From NCBI RefSeq assembly GCF_000739015.1, contig NZ_JPUG01000078.1:393098-457097 (forward strand): 64,000 bases of DNA, in the 5' to 3' direction. Below are positions 52,604 to 61,325 of the stretch, in pieces. The notes below the pieces were generated by a model, which saw only the letters and a program-made list of their open reading frames with translations, was not told the DNA's origin and ran no database searches. The stretch is from Microvirga sp. BSC39. GTDB lineage: Bacteria; Pseudomonadota; Alphaproteobacteria; Rhizobiales; Beijerinckiaceae. The position numbers and the translations under genes are program-made. Within the stretch, counting starts at the first letter, position 1; every line of letters starts with the position of its first letter.

Positions 52604-53435
52604 CCAGGCGAAGGTGCCGCAGGTGGTCATGGCCGCTGCCACGGCCACCATCACCGAGGCTTCGCCCTTCATCGTGCGCACGAGCTTCACGCTGCCGCAG
52701 GCCACCGTGCCGATGGCGGACTGGGCTTCGCAAAACGGCATCAAGAAGGTCGTGACGCTGGTGTCGGATTACGGTCCGGGTATCGATGCCGAGAAGGCGT
52801 TCACCGGAGCATTCACCGCCAAGAGCGGCCAGGTTGAGAACCTTCGGGTGCCGCTGGCGAACCCGGACTTCTCGCCGTTCCTGCAGAAGGTGGCCGACGC
52901 CAAACCCGACGCACTCTTCGTGTTCGTGCCGTCCGGTATCGGTGCCCAGTTCATGAAGCAGTTTATGGAGCGGGGCCTCGACAAGAGCGGCGTCAAGCTG
53001 ATTGGCCCCGGTGACGTGACCGACGACGACATCCTGAACGGAATGGGCGATGTCGCTCTTGGCGCTATCACCACGCAGCACTACTCGACGGCCCATGACA
53101 GCCCTGAGAACAAGGCTTTTGTTGAGGCGTTCAAGAAGGCCAACAACGGGATGCGTCCGAACTTCATGGCGGTGGGCGGCTATGACGGCATGCACCTGAT
53201 CTACGAGGGCTTGAAGAAGACGGGCGGCCAGGGCGGACAGGCGCTGATCGACGCCATGAAGGGCATGAGCTGGACCAGCCCGCGCGGACCGATCTCCATC
53301 GACCCGCAGACCCGCGACATCATCCAGAACATCTATGTGCGGAAAGTGGAGCGTAAGGACGGGGAACTCTACAACGTGGAGTTCGCCACGATCCCGAACG
53401 TCAAAGACCCGGTCAAAGCCGCCAAGGCCAACTAA
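52260..53435 (+). CDS. LivK-type substrate-binding protein, copy B, with adjacent permease genes
   Basis: 391 residues, paralogue of the protein encoded at 48004, with the same signal peptide and ends but a diverged central part (for example TSFTLPQATVPMADWASQ against TSFTAAQATVPLADWAAK). It heads the livKHMGF operon and is followed by the same 12-bp hairpin as copy A. The conserved ends hold the surfaces that meet the permease; the variable centre probably sets ligand choice. Confidence 0.94.
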   Translation: MRRRTFLRAAGAVAMTLALSSAALAQEAVKVGLILPMTGPFASTGRQIEAAVKLYMQQNGDTVAGKKIQLIVKDDTGVADVTKRLAQELIVNDKISVMAGFGLTPLALAPAPLATQAKVPQVVMAAATATITEASPFIVRTSFTLPQATVPMADWASQNGIKKVVTLVSDYGPGIDAEKAFTGAFTAKSGQVENLRVPLANPDFSPFLQKVADAKPDALFVFVPSGIGAQFMKQFMERGLDKSGVKLIGPGDVTDDDILNGMGDVALGAITTQHYSTAHDSPENKAFVEAFKKANNGMRPNFMAVGGYDGMHLIYEGLKKTGGQGGQALIDAMKGMSWTSPRGPISIDPQTRDIIQNIYVRKVERKDGELYNVEFATIPNVKDPVKAAKAN

Positions 53436-53450
53436 CCACATCACCAGCAG

Positions 53451-53478
53451 AGAAGCGCCGCTGAAGAGCGGCGCTTCT
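53451..53478 (+). terminator. 12-bp stem hairpin between livK copy B and livH
   Basis: Same sequence as 49195-49222. It lies 22 bases before the preferred livH start. Here it is inside an operon, so it more likely stabilises the livK message or attenuates read-through than ends transcription. Confidence 0.75.
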
Positions 53479-53500
53479 CATGAGTTTTCCGGAGAACGCG

Positions 53501-54355
53501 GTGCTCACCATTCTCTTCGATGGCATTGCCTACGGCATGCTGCTGTTCGTGCTGGCCTGCGGCTTGGCCGTCACCCTCGGCCTGATGAACTTCGTCAATC
53601 TTGCCCATGGTGCCTTCGCCATGGCGGGGGGATACGTCACGGCCGTGCTGATGAACCGGAGCGGCGTGCCCTTCCTGGCAACCTTGCCGCTCGCCTTCAT
53701 CGTCCCGGCTATCATTGGCCTGGTGCTGGAGAGAACGCTCTATAAGCGGCTCTACACCCGCAGCCACCTCGATCAGGTGCTGTTCTCCATCGGCCTCGTC
53801 TTCATGGCTGTTGCCGCCATCGACTACAGCTTCGGGTCGCAGCAGCAGCTGATCCAGTTGCCGGGCTGGCTCCAGGGCCGCATCGACATTCTGGGCGTTC
53901 AGGTCGGCCTCTACCGCAGCTTCATCATCGTCATCTGCGGTGCGCTCGTGGTCGCACTGCAGCTGATCCTGACCAAGACCCGGTTCGGCAGCCGTCTGAG
54001 GGCTGCGGTGGACGACCCCCGGGTTGCGCGCGGGCTCGGGATCAATGTGAGCCTGATCTTCGCCACGACTTTCGCCTTCGGTTCCGGTCTTGCGGGCTTA
54101 GGCGGAGCGCTCGGTGCTGAAATCCTCGGCCTCGATCCGACGTTCCCGCTCAAGTTCATGATCTACTTCCTGATCGTCGTTACGGTCGGCGGCACCACCA
54201 GCATCACCGGGCCGTTTCTGGCCTCGCTCCTCCTCGGCATCGCCGATGTGGCGGGCAAATACTACGTGCCGAGCGTCGGCGCCTTCGTCATCTACACGCT
54301 GATGATCGTCGTTCTCGTTCTGCGCCCGCAGGGGCTCTTCGAACGTGCGCGCTGA
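53501..54355 (+). CDS. ABC transporter permease, LivH family
   Basis: 284 residues, about eight membrane segments, LivH motif LMNFVNLAHGAFAMAGGY. I prefer the GTG at 53501, with GGAGAA just upstream, giving the usual LivH opening MLTILFDGIAYGMLLFVLACG. An ATG at 53480 is in frame, but it lies immediately against the hairpin with no usable ribosome binding site. Partner of the LivM protein encoded by the next gene. Confidence 0.88.
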   Translation: MLTILFDGIAYGMLLFVLACGLAVTLGLMNFVNLAHGAFAMAGGYVTAVLMNRSGVPFLATLPLAFIVPAIIGLVLERTLYKRLYTRSHLDQVLFSIGLVFMAVAAIDYSFGSQQQLIQLPGWLQGRIDILGVQVGLYRSFIIVICGALVVALQLILTKTRFGSRLRAAVDDPRVARGLGINVSLIFATTFAFGSGLAGLGGALGAEILGLDPTFPLKFMIYFLIVVTVGGTTSITGPFLASLLLGIADVAGKYYVPSVGAFVIYTLMIVVLVLRPQGLFERAR

Positions 54356-54374
54356 TCCAACAGGACCTGAACCC

Positions 54375-55400
54375 ATGTCGACGAATATCGCCGATTACGT
54401 CAGAACCACCCTGGTCCGGAGAGGGCGATGGGGCATCGGCGAGATTGCCTTTTGGCTCATCGCCGCCGCGACCCTGTACTTCCTGCCCGAGCGGCATCTG
54501 ATCCTGAACGAAATCGTGATCATCGGGCTTTTCGCGCTCTCCCTCGATCTCATCCTCGGCTATGCCGGCATTGTGTCGCTCGGCCACGCAGCCTTCTTCG
54601 GGCTGGGGGCGTACACGGCCGGTATTCTGGCGAGGGACGGATTGACCGATCCGCTCCTGGGACTGGCGGCCGCTGCCATCGCCGCAGCGATCCTGGGGTT
54701 CGTGACAAGCTTCCTTGTACTGCGCGGGTCCGATCTCACCAAGCTGATGGTGACGCTGGGCGTGGCGCTCGTTCTCGGCGAGATCGCCAACCAGGCCTCT
54801 TGGCTCACGGGTGGTGCGGACGGCCTTCAGGGAATTGCCATGGGGCCGATCCTTGGCCTGTTCGAGTTCGATATCTTCGGCACGACGGCCTATGCCTATA
54901 GTCTTACGGTTACCTTCCTGCTCTTCATCATCGCGCGCAGGATCGTCGTCTCGCCTTACGGGCTCTCGCTGCGCTCGATCCGCGACAATCCCCTGAAGGC
55001 GCGTGCCGTTGGCATCCCGGTCAACCGTCGCCTTGTGGCGGTCTATACGCTCGCGGCAGCCTATGCCGGTGTGGCCGGTGCCCTGCTGGCGCAGACCACG
55101 CAGTTCGTGTCCCTCGACGTCCTCGCCTTCCATCGCTCCGCGGACGTGATGCTGGTGCTCGTGATCGGCGGCGTCGGATATCTGTATGGCGGTCTCATCG
55201 GAGCCATCGTGTTCAAGGTGCTGCAGGATGTGATCTCGGCCTGGACGCCGCAATATTGGCAGTTCTGGATCGGGCTGATCCTGGTCATCATCGTGCTCGC
55301 TGGCCGCGAGCGCCTGACGGAGCGGGTGAGAACGTTCTGGAAGGGCATGGCCGGTCGCACGGCCAAGACGCTGCCGAAAACATCCGCCCGGGAGGTATGA
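54375..55400 (+). CDS. ABC transporter permease, LivM family
   Basis: 341 residues with many membrane segments and the LivM motif LSLDLILGYAGIVSLGHAAFFGLGAY. The frame is open from a GTG at 54345 inside livH; the ATG at 54375 with AGGA upstream is preferred. The cytoplasmic loop RSIRDNPLKARAVGIPVNR contacts the ATPases. Confidence 0.9.
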   Translation: MSTNIADYVRTTLVRRGRWGIGEIAFWLIAAATLYFLPERHLILNEIVIIGLFALSLDLILGYAGIVSLGHAAFFGLGAYTAGILARDGLTDPLLGLAAAAIAAAILGFVTSFLVLRGSDLTKLMVTLGVALVLGEIANQASWLTGGADGLQGIAMGPILGLFEFDIFGTTAYAYSLTVTFLLFIIARRIVVSPYGLSLRSIRDNPLKARAVGIPVNRRLVAVYTLAAAYAGVAGALLAQTTQFVSLDVLAFHRSADVMLVLVIGGVGYLYGGLIGAIVFKVLQDVISAWTPQYWQFWIGLILVIIVLAGRERLTERVRTFWKGMAGRTAKTLPKTSAREV

Positions 55401-55401
55401 C

Positions 55402-56154
55402 ATGACGATTGCTCTCGAAACGAAAGGCCTCGTCAAACGCTTCGGCGGCCTCCAGGCCACGGACAACGTATCATTCAAGCTGGAGCAGGGCGCGCGCCAC
55501 GCGCTGATCGGCCCCAACGGCGCCGGCAAGACGACCTTCATCAACCTGCTCACCGGCGTCATCAAACCGACGGCCGGACAGATCTTCCTGGAGGGCCAGG
55601 AGATCACGGGTTTACGCCCCGAGTTGCGGGTGCAGCGCGGCCTCGCGCGCACCTTCCAGATCAATCAGCTCTTCCCGGCCATGACCCCGCTCGAGACCAT
55701 CGGTCTTGCAGTGTCCGAGCGCACGGGCGGGGGGCGCGACTGGTGGCGCGTGACAGGGAGCAAGCGGGAGATCATCGACGAGATCGTCGAGATCGCGCAG
55801 CGCTTCCGCCTGATCGACGTGCTCGACGAGCGAACCTCCAATCTGGCCTACGGCAAGCAGCGCCTCTTGGAGATCGCCGTCGCTTTCGCCTGCAGGCCCC
55901 GCGTGCTCCTTCTCGATGAGCCGGCCGCCGGCGTGCCGGAAGCAGAGAGGCACGAGCTGCTCGCGACCGTGGCGGCGCTCCCGCGGGACGTTTCCGTTCT
56001 GCTGATCGAGCACGACATGGATCTGGTTTTCAGCTTTGCCGACCGCATCTCGGTTCTGGTCAACGGTGCGCTGTTCACGGAGGGTACGGTCGAACAGGTC
56101 TCGACCGATCCGAGGGTCCGGGCCGTCTATCTCGGGGAGAGCGTCGATGAGTGA
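55402..56154 (+). CDS. ABC transporter ATP-binding protein, LivG family
   Basis: 250 residues. Walker A GPNGAGKTT, LARTFQINQLFPAMTPLET in the LivG-specific region, signature LAYGKQRLLEIAVAF and Walker B LLLDEPAAGVP. It starts one base after the livM stop and overlaps livF by 8 bases. Confidence 0.93.
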   Translation: MTIALETKGLVKRFGGLQATDNVSFKLEQGARHALIGPNGAGKTTFINLLTGVIKPTAGQIFLEGQEITGLRPELRVQRGLARTFQINQLFPAMTPLETIGLAVSERTGGGRDWWRVTGSKREIIDEIVEIAQRFRLIDVLDERTSNLAYGKQRLLEIAVAFACRPRVLLLDEPAAGVPEAERHELLATVAALPRDVSVLLIEHDMDLVFSFADRISVLVNGALFTEGTVEQVSTDPRVRAVYLGESVDE

Positions 56155-56881
56155 TCTTCTCACCTTGCAGCTGGTCTCCGCCGGTTACGGCGACGCTGTC
56201 GTCATCTCGAATATCGACCTGCGCCTCAAGTCCGGTGAGTCCCTCGCAGTGCTCGGCCGCAACGGCACAGGCAAGACGACGCTCCTCAACACCATCATTG
56301 GGGTCACCCGTCATCGCGGCGGCTCGATCGTGCTCGATGGTCAAAACCTGACGACGGCGCGCCCCGACAGACGCGCGCATGCAGGGATCGGCTGGGTCCC
56401 CCAGGAGCGCAACATCTTCAAGTCGCTCACCGTGGAGGAGAACCTTACGGCAGTATCCCGCCCGGGACCTTGGAACGTGAACCGCGTGTACGACATGTTC
56501 CCGCGCCTCAAGGAACGCCGTGCCAACATGGGCAACCAGCTCTCCGGCGGCGAGCAGCAGATGCTCGCGGTCGCCCGCGCGCTCGTTCTCAATCCCAAGC
56601 TCCTGCTGCTGGACGAGCCGACGGAGGGGCTCGCGCCCATCATCATCGAGGAACTGCTCGCGGCCCTGACGCGGATTATCCGCGGGGAGGGCATGTCGGC
56701 CATCATCGTCGAGCAGCATGCGCAGAAGATTCTCGGCGTGACCGACAGCGCCCTCATCCTCGACCGCGGCACCATCGTTCATGCAAGCTCAAGCCGAGCT
56801 CTCATTGACGACCCGGCGGCTCTCGAACAGCACCTCGGCGTGACGGCAAAGAAGAAGCCGCTGCGCGCCGCGTCTCATTGA
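56147..56881 (+). CDS. ABC transporter ATP-binding protein, LivF family
   Basis: 244 residues. Walker A GRNGTGKTT, with Thr for the usual Ala, signature LSGGEQQMLAVARAL, Walker B LLLDEPTEGLAP. The ATG at 56147 overlaps livG; the longer open frame from 56036 is inside livG. Completes the second Liv importer. Confidence 0.93.
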   Translation: MSDLLTLQLVSAGYGDAVVISNIDLRLKSGESLAVLGRNGTGKTTLLNTIIGVTRHRGGSIVLDGQNLTTARPDRRAHAGIGWVPQERNIFKSLTVEENLTAVSRPGPWNVNRVYDMFPRLKERRANMGNQLSGGEQQMLAVARALVLNPKLLLLDEPTEGLAPIIIEELLAALTRIIRGEGMSAIIVEQHAQKILGVTDSALILDRGTIVHASSSRALIDDPAALEQHLGVTAKKKPLRAASH

Positions 56882-56904
56882 ACACAAAACCGGAGTATCG
56901 ACCC

Positions 56905-58038
56905 ATGCAACGCACCAAGCCACCTTTCCGCGCCGATATGGTCGGCAGCCTTCTGCGCACGGCAGCCCTCAAGGAAGCCCGTCACAAGCACCATGATGGC
57001 GAGATCTCGCACGAAGCGCTGAAAGAGATCGAGGATCGTGAGATCCGCACCCTCATCAAGCGCCAGGAGGAGATCGGCTTGCAGGCCGTCACCGACGGCG
57101 AGTTCCGTCGTGCCTACTGGCATTTCGACTTCCTGGAGCATCTCGATGGCGTTACCTCGGTGGAGGCCGATTCCGGCATGAACTTCAAGGGCGGTGTCGG
57201 CATTGCGAAGGCCCTGCGCGTGACCGGCAAGGTGGGCTTCTCGGGCCAGCACCCGATGGTCGACCATTTCCGCTTCGTGAAGGACAATACGGACCGCGTC
57301 GCCAAGATGACGATCCCCGGCCCGAGCATGCTGCACTATCGCGGTGGCCGAAAGATGATGAACATGGGCGTCTACCCGAACATGGACGACTTCTATGCCG
57401 ACGTCGGAAGCGCCTACAACAAGGCGGTGCACGCCTTTTATGATGCAGGCTGCCGCTATCTTCAGCTCGATGACATCTCCTTTGCCTATCTCTGCGATCC
57501 GGACCAGCGCGAGATGCTGCGCCAGCGCGGCGACGATCCGGAGAAGCAGCCTGAGATCTATGCCGGCATGGTGCGCGAGGCGCTCAAGGACAAGCCGGAA
57601 GACCTGACGATCACGATGCACCTGTGTCGCGGCAACTTCCGCTCCACCTTCATCGCATCCGGCGGATACGAGCCGGTGGCGGACGTGCTGTTCAATCGCA
57701 TGCCGGTCGACGGCTACTTCATGGAATGGGACACGGACCGCGCCGGAGGCTTCGAGCCTCTGCGCTTCCTGCCCAAGGGCAAATCCGTCATTCTGGGTCT
57801 CGTGACCTCCAAGACCGGTATTCTCGAGAACAAGGACGACATCAAGCGCCGCATCGATGAGGCGACCAAGCATGTCGATCTCGACCAGCTCTGCCTCTCT
57901 CCGCAATGCGGCTTTGCCTCCACCGAGGAAGGCAACACCCTGGCCGAGGAGGAGCAGTGGGCGAAGCTGCGCATGATCGTCGAGATCGCCGAAGAGGTCT
58001 GGGGCAGCCCCGGCTCCGGCGCCAGGAAGGCAGCCTGA
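56905..58038 (+). CDS. MetE-like (cobalamin-independent methionine synthase family) methyltransferase
   Basis: 377 residues of the MetE C-terminal-domain family: PFRADMVGSLLR at the start, TDGEFRRAYWHFDFLE, and zinc ligands His239 and Cys241 (MHLCRGNF) and Cys335 (LSPQCGF). These enzymes activate a thiol and move a methyl group, usually from a folate to homocysteine. Half the length of full MetE. It sits 23 bases after livF in an aromatic O-demethylation island, so methyl-group transfer linked to methoxy-aromatic use is attractive but unproven. The ATG at 56905 has GGAG upstream; a TTG at 56878 overlapping livF is unlikely. Confidence 0.85.
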   Translation: MQRTKPPFRADMVGSLLRTAALKEARHKHHDGEISHEALKEIEDREIRTLIKRQEEIGLQAVTDGEFRRAYWHFDFLEHLDGVTSVEADSGMNFKGGVGIAKALRVTGKVGFSGQHPMVDHFRFVKDNTDRVAKMTIPGPSMLHYRGGRKMMNMGVYPNMDDFYADVGSAYNKAVHAFYDAGCRYLQLDDISFAYLCDPDQREMLRQRGDDPEKQPEIYAGMVREALKDKPEDLTITMHLCRGNFRSTFIASGGYEPVADVLFNRMPVDGYFMEWDTDRAGGFEPLRFLPKGKSVILGLVTSKTGILENKDDIKRRIDEATKHVDLDQLCLSPQCGFASTEEGNTLAEEEQWAKLRMIVEIAEEVWGSPGSGARKAA

Positions 58039-58046
58039 TCGTCGGT

Positions 58047-58080
58047 GGGGAGCCCGGACGCCCGCTGCTCTGGGCTCCCC
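58047..58080 (+). terminator. 9-bp stem inverted repeat after the MetE-like gene
   Basis: GGGGAGCCC and GGGCTCCCC pair perfectly across a 16-base loop. There is no T-run. A weak terminator or message stabiliser. Confidence 0.5.
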
Positions 58081-58114
58081 GCTGGACGTGCTCATCGTAC
58101 CGGAAGACATCACG

Positions 58115-59077
58115 ATGCAAGATGAACCCTTGCTCGACCTCGCTCATCTCGGGCATCTCGAACTGCTGACGCCGAAGCCGGACGAGAGCCTTCGTTTCTT
58201 CGTCGATGTGCTCGGCATGACTGAAAGCGGCCGGCAGGGTGACTCCGTCTATCTTCGCGGCTGGGACGATTACGAGCGGCACTCGCTCAAGCTGACGGCG
58301 TCCAAAAAGCCCGGCATGGGCCACATGGCTTTCCGGTCCAGGAGCCAGCCCGCATTGGAGCGGCGGGCCGCGGCTCTCAAAGGCTCCGGCTATGACATCG
58401 GCTGGACGGATGGCGATCTCGGCCATGGGCCAGCCTTCCTGTGCCGTGATCCCGACGGGCACATGGTTGAGCTCTATTACGAGACCGAGTGGTATGTGGC
58501 TCCACCCGAGCTGAAGCCTGCCCTGAAGAACCAGGCCCAGCGCTTCCCGGCCCGTGGCGTCAATGTGCGCCGTCTCGATCACCTGAACTGCCTAGCGTCC
58601 GACATTCGTGCGAACCGCGTCTTCTATGAGGATTATCTCGGGTGCCGCCTGACCGAGCAGATCATCCAGAATGACGGCAACGAGGCCGGCATGTGGATGA
58701 CGCTTACCAACAAGAGCTACGACTTTGCCTTCACGCGCGACCATACAGGGGCGAAGGGGCGCTTCCACCACCTGACCTATGCCCTCGACAGCCGGGAAGA
58801 TGTTCTAAGGGCCGCCGACATCTTCCTCGAAGCGGGCGTGCCGATCGAATCCGGACCGCACAAGCACGCAGTCCAGCAGACCTTCTTCCTCTATGTCTAT
58901 GAGCCGGGTGGCAACCGGGTCGAAGTCTGCAATGCGGGCGCCCGGCTCATCCTCGCCCCGGACTGGAAGCCCATCGTCTGGATCGAAGAGGAGCGCAAGA
59001 AGGGGCAGGCCTGGGGGATGAAGACGGTGGAGTCGTTCCACACCTATGGCACGCCACCTGTCGAGGATGCGGGCTGA
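58115..59077 (+). CDS. Extradiol-dioxygenase-type VOC family protein
   Basis: 320 residues in two VOC modules. The C-terminal module carries what look like Fe(II) ligands: His in RRLDHLNC, His in RFHHLTYAL and Glu in GNRVEVCNAG, the 2-His-1-carboxylate pattern of catechol 2,3-dioxygenases. The first module begins LAHLGHLELLTPKPDESLRFF. It could open the ring of a catechol-type compound, giving a second cleavage route besides LigAB. The ATG at 58115 is preferred over a GTG at 58088. It is followed by a convergent regulator gene. Confidence 0.85.
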   Translation: MQDEPLLDLAHLGHLELLTPKPDESLRFFVDVLGMTESGRQGDSVYLRGWDDYERHSLKLTASKKPGMGHMAFRSRSQPALERRAAALKGSGYDIGWTDGDLGHGPAFLCRDPDGHMVELYYETEWYVAPPELKPALKNQAQRFPARGVNVRRLDHLNCLASDIRANRVFYEDYLGCRLTEQIIQNDGNEAGMWMTLTNKSYDFAFTRDHTGAKGRFHHLTYALDSREDVLRAADIFLEAGVPIESGPHKHAVQQTFFLYVYEPGGNRVEVCNAGARLILAPDWKPIVWIEEERKKGQAWGMKTVESFHTYGTPPVEDAG

Positions 59078-59106
59078 CGTCTACGAAGTCATCTATGAGG
59101 CTGATA

Positions 59107-59727
59107 TCACGGCCCCTTATGCCGGGACATGAACAGGTAGTAGCTGACGGCCGTCGCCTCGGGATTGGAAAAGCTGTAGTCGGACGTCACATCGAAGCGC
59201 AGCGCATCACCGGCCTCCATCCAGAATGTCTCATCGCCGATTTTGACAACAAGCGGACCGCTCGGCGAGAAGACGAGCTTGCGGGTCGGCACAGGATAGG
59301 GAGAGAGCAGGCCTGTCGATTGCATTCCGGGCAGAACGTGTCGCACCACTTCGATGTCGTCACCCTCCGCAGGGGAGAAGACGGCTTCCCGTTCAAAGCC
59401 CGTAGATTGATCTCGGAAGCGGCTTCGTCGGTTGGCGCGCTGCAGCTGAACGGAAGCGGATTGAGCCTGTTCGCCAAGCAATGCAGAAAGGCTTACATTG
59501 AGGCCTGTTGCGATGCGCACCAGGATGCCGACGGTGGGCATCTTTTCGCCGCGCTCAATCTTTGAGATCATGGCCCGGCTGACTTGGGCGCGTTGGGCCA
59601 GCATCTCCAAGGTGAGGCTCTGTATCCGGCGAAGCTCCCGCAGACGCGGCCCAAGGGTCGACAAAAGCTCGTCAGCGGCTTCGCTGCCACCCTCAGCCTC
59701 TTTGGTCATGGGAGGGGGTGTATGCAT
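59107..59727 (-). CDS. XRE family regulator with C-terminal cupin domain
   Basis: 206 residues. The helix-turn-helix at about 30-85 reads LRELRRIQSLTLEMLAQRAQVSRAMISKIERGEKMPTVGILVRIA. The cupin at about 125-200 has PTRKLVFSPSGPLVVKIGDETFWMEAGDALRFD. Such proteins sense small metabolites through the cupin and control the adjacent operon. It converges with the VOC gene. An internal ATG at 59709 is an alternative start. Confidence 0.88.
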   Translation of the reverse strand: MHTPPPMTKEAEGGSEAADELLSTLGPRLRELRRIQSLTLEMLAQRAQVSRAMISKIERGEKMPTVGILVRIATGLNVSLSALLGEQAQSASVQLQRANRRSRFRDQSTGFEREAVFSPAEGDDIEVVRHVLPGMQSTGLLSPYPVPTRKLVFSPSGPLVVKIGDETFWMEAGDALRFDVTSDYSFSNPEATAVSYYLFMSRHKGP

Positions 59728-59888
59728 GGGGTCAAGCCTGATCGAAGTAACATGAAGTGAGCAGCCTTACACGATGTCCACTTGCACACCTGCCGGCGCA
59801 TCGCAAGGCGCGGCCGCTGAAGGCCACATGTGACGACGATTGATGACTTGGTCGGGAGCCACCTGCGGATGTCCGTATCCCATCATCC

Positions 59889-60812
59889 TCAACCATCTCG
59901 GCTATGAAGACCTGAGCGCGGTCCTGCCTTCATTACTTGCCCGTCGAGCGTGCGTCCCACCAGTTGCTCGGCCAATCGTGCCGCATCGATCAGGCGGGTG
60001 AGGTCCAGACCGGTTTCAATGCCCATTTCATGAAGCATATGGACCATATCCTCGGTACAGACATTGCCGGCGGCATGGGGTGCAAACGGGCATCCGCCCA
60101 ATCCGCCGACGCTGCTTTCGAAGCGCACGATTCCCTCCTCCAGCGCAACCAGAACCCCCACCAATCCCAGGCCCCGCGTGTTGTGGAAATGGAATGCCGG
60201 ATCGATCCCTGGCAACTCGTCCCTTAGCGCTTCGGCGAGCGATCTGACTTGTCGGAGCGTGGCCATTCCGGTGGTGTCGCAGAAGCTCACTCGCAAGATG
60301 CCGAGTTGCTGCATTGTGCCTGCAAGATCAATCACCTTCTCGACCGGCACATCGCCTTCAAAAGGGCAGCCGAACGCAACGGAGAGCGAAACGTCGATCC
60401 GAACTCCGGCAGCAGATGCCATCCCGACGATTTCCTGCAACTCTGCCAGGGACTCATGAGAGCTTCGATTGAGATTGCGTGCCCCATGGGTGTCACTGGC
60501 TGAGAGAACGAACACCAGCACGTCCGGTCCTGCCGCTATGGCACGCTCGGCACCGCGGATGTTGGGAACCAGCGCCTTGATTTCCACGCCCTGTATGGGG
60601 CGCAGCGCGGAAAGGAGTTCTGCAGCATCCGCGAGCTGCGGTACTCGCGTGGGGGAGACAAAGGACGTCACCTCCAGGCTAGTGTGCCCGGCATCGATCA
60701 GCGCACGGGCCAATGCCAGCTTCTCGTCGGTTGAGAGAACACGCTTCTCGATCTGCAGGCCGTCACGCAGGCCTACTTCGGTCGGCGATGTTCCGACGAT
60801 TGAGGATCCCAT
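59889..60812 (-). CDS. HMG-CoA lyase-family protein (HMGL-like, TIM barrel)
   Basis: 307 residues. EVGLRDGLQIEKR carries the catalytic Arg and metal Asp, FHFHNTRGLG the metal His pair, and GGLGGCPFAPHAAGNVCTEDMVHML the catalytic Cys loop. It cleaves HMG-CoA or a related 3-hydroxy-3-methyl acyl-CoA (citramalyl-CoA is an option). The 14-base palindrome at 60901 lies upstream. Standing apart from the leucine genes, its true substrate is open. Confidence 0.85.
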   Translation of the reverse strand: MGSSIVGTSPTEVGLRDGLQIEKRVLSTDEKLALARALIDAGHTSLEVTSFVSPTRVPQLADAAELLSALRPIQGVEIKALVPNIRGAERAIAAGPDVLVFVLSASDTHGARNLNRSSHESLAELQEIVGMASAAGVRIDVSLSVAFGCPFEGDVPVEKVIDLAGTMQQLGILRVSFCDTTGMATLRQVRSLAEALRDELPGIDPAFHFHNTRGLGLVGVLVALEEGIVRFESSVGGLGGCPFAPHAAGNVCTEDMVHMLHEMGIETGLDLTRLIDAARLAEQLVGRTLDGQVMKAGPRSGLHSRDG

Positions 60813-60900
60813 GACACTCTCCCGTTCAGGTGACGATGGGATGATCCGTAAGTGACGAAACCTGCCCCACCGGCTTATGGTGCGTTATTATGTATCTATG

Positions 60901-60914
60901 TCTACCATGGTAGA
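60901..60914. promoter_or_regulatory. Perfect palindrome TCTACCATGGTAGA
   Basis: A 14-base perfect palindrome about 90 bases upstream of the HMGL-like gene. It contains ACCATGGT, a plausible dimeric regulator site. The binder is unknown; the nearest regulator is the XRE-cupin gene. Confidence 0.45.
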
Positions 60915-61277
60915 AATCTGCTGAGCAAGAGAGAAAATCTCCTATAGTGGATTTTGTGCTCAGAACGTTTCTTGGAGGAGCGTTCCTAACCATAGGTTGT
61001 GGCATCAGCCGGAGCTGACACTGAAGGCTCATGAGGGTTTCGATTCGGGAGACGGGTTTCAGGAGAGACCACAGCCTACAAGATGCTGGCCCGGTACTAG
61101 GGGGCTTGGCCGTCAAGTATGGGGGAGGCCCCTGATGCCACCTCAGTTCCGGCTGTGTGAATGTGTCAGATCAGCAAGACAATACGTGTGCGGTGTCTGG
61201 GAGGAAGCGGCCTCAGAGAACACCTGCAAGGGCAATCGGCTCAGGAGCTTGTGTCCTGAGCATCAACCAAATGTACT

Positions 61278-61308
61278 GCCGCCGCACAGCATAGGCTCAT
61301 ACGGCGGC
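61278..61308 (-). terminator. Hairpin after the 2-keto-3-deoxyarabonate dehydratase gene
   Basis: GCCGCCG and CGGCGGC form a 7-bp stem with a 17-base loop, 17 bases past the stop codon of the minus-strand gene. A plausible terminator for the L-arabonate operon. Confidence 0.45.
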
Positions 61309-61325
61309 GAGAGTGCCATGGGTCT

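Larger units (their letters stand above)
60813..61325. other. 513-base stretch without a convincing gene
   Basis: Holds the palindrome at 60901-60914 near the HMGL-like start and a hairpin at 61278-61308. The middle (about 60960-61260) has short open frames on both strands with poor codon structure and no ribosome binding sites. I see no transposase remnant or RNA gene. Confidence 0.5.

Noticed and set aside
60826..61116. Minus-strand 96-codon open frame upstream of the HMGL-like gene
   Set aside because: Low-complexity composition, no ribosome binding site, no family; it overlaps the palindromic promoter region.
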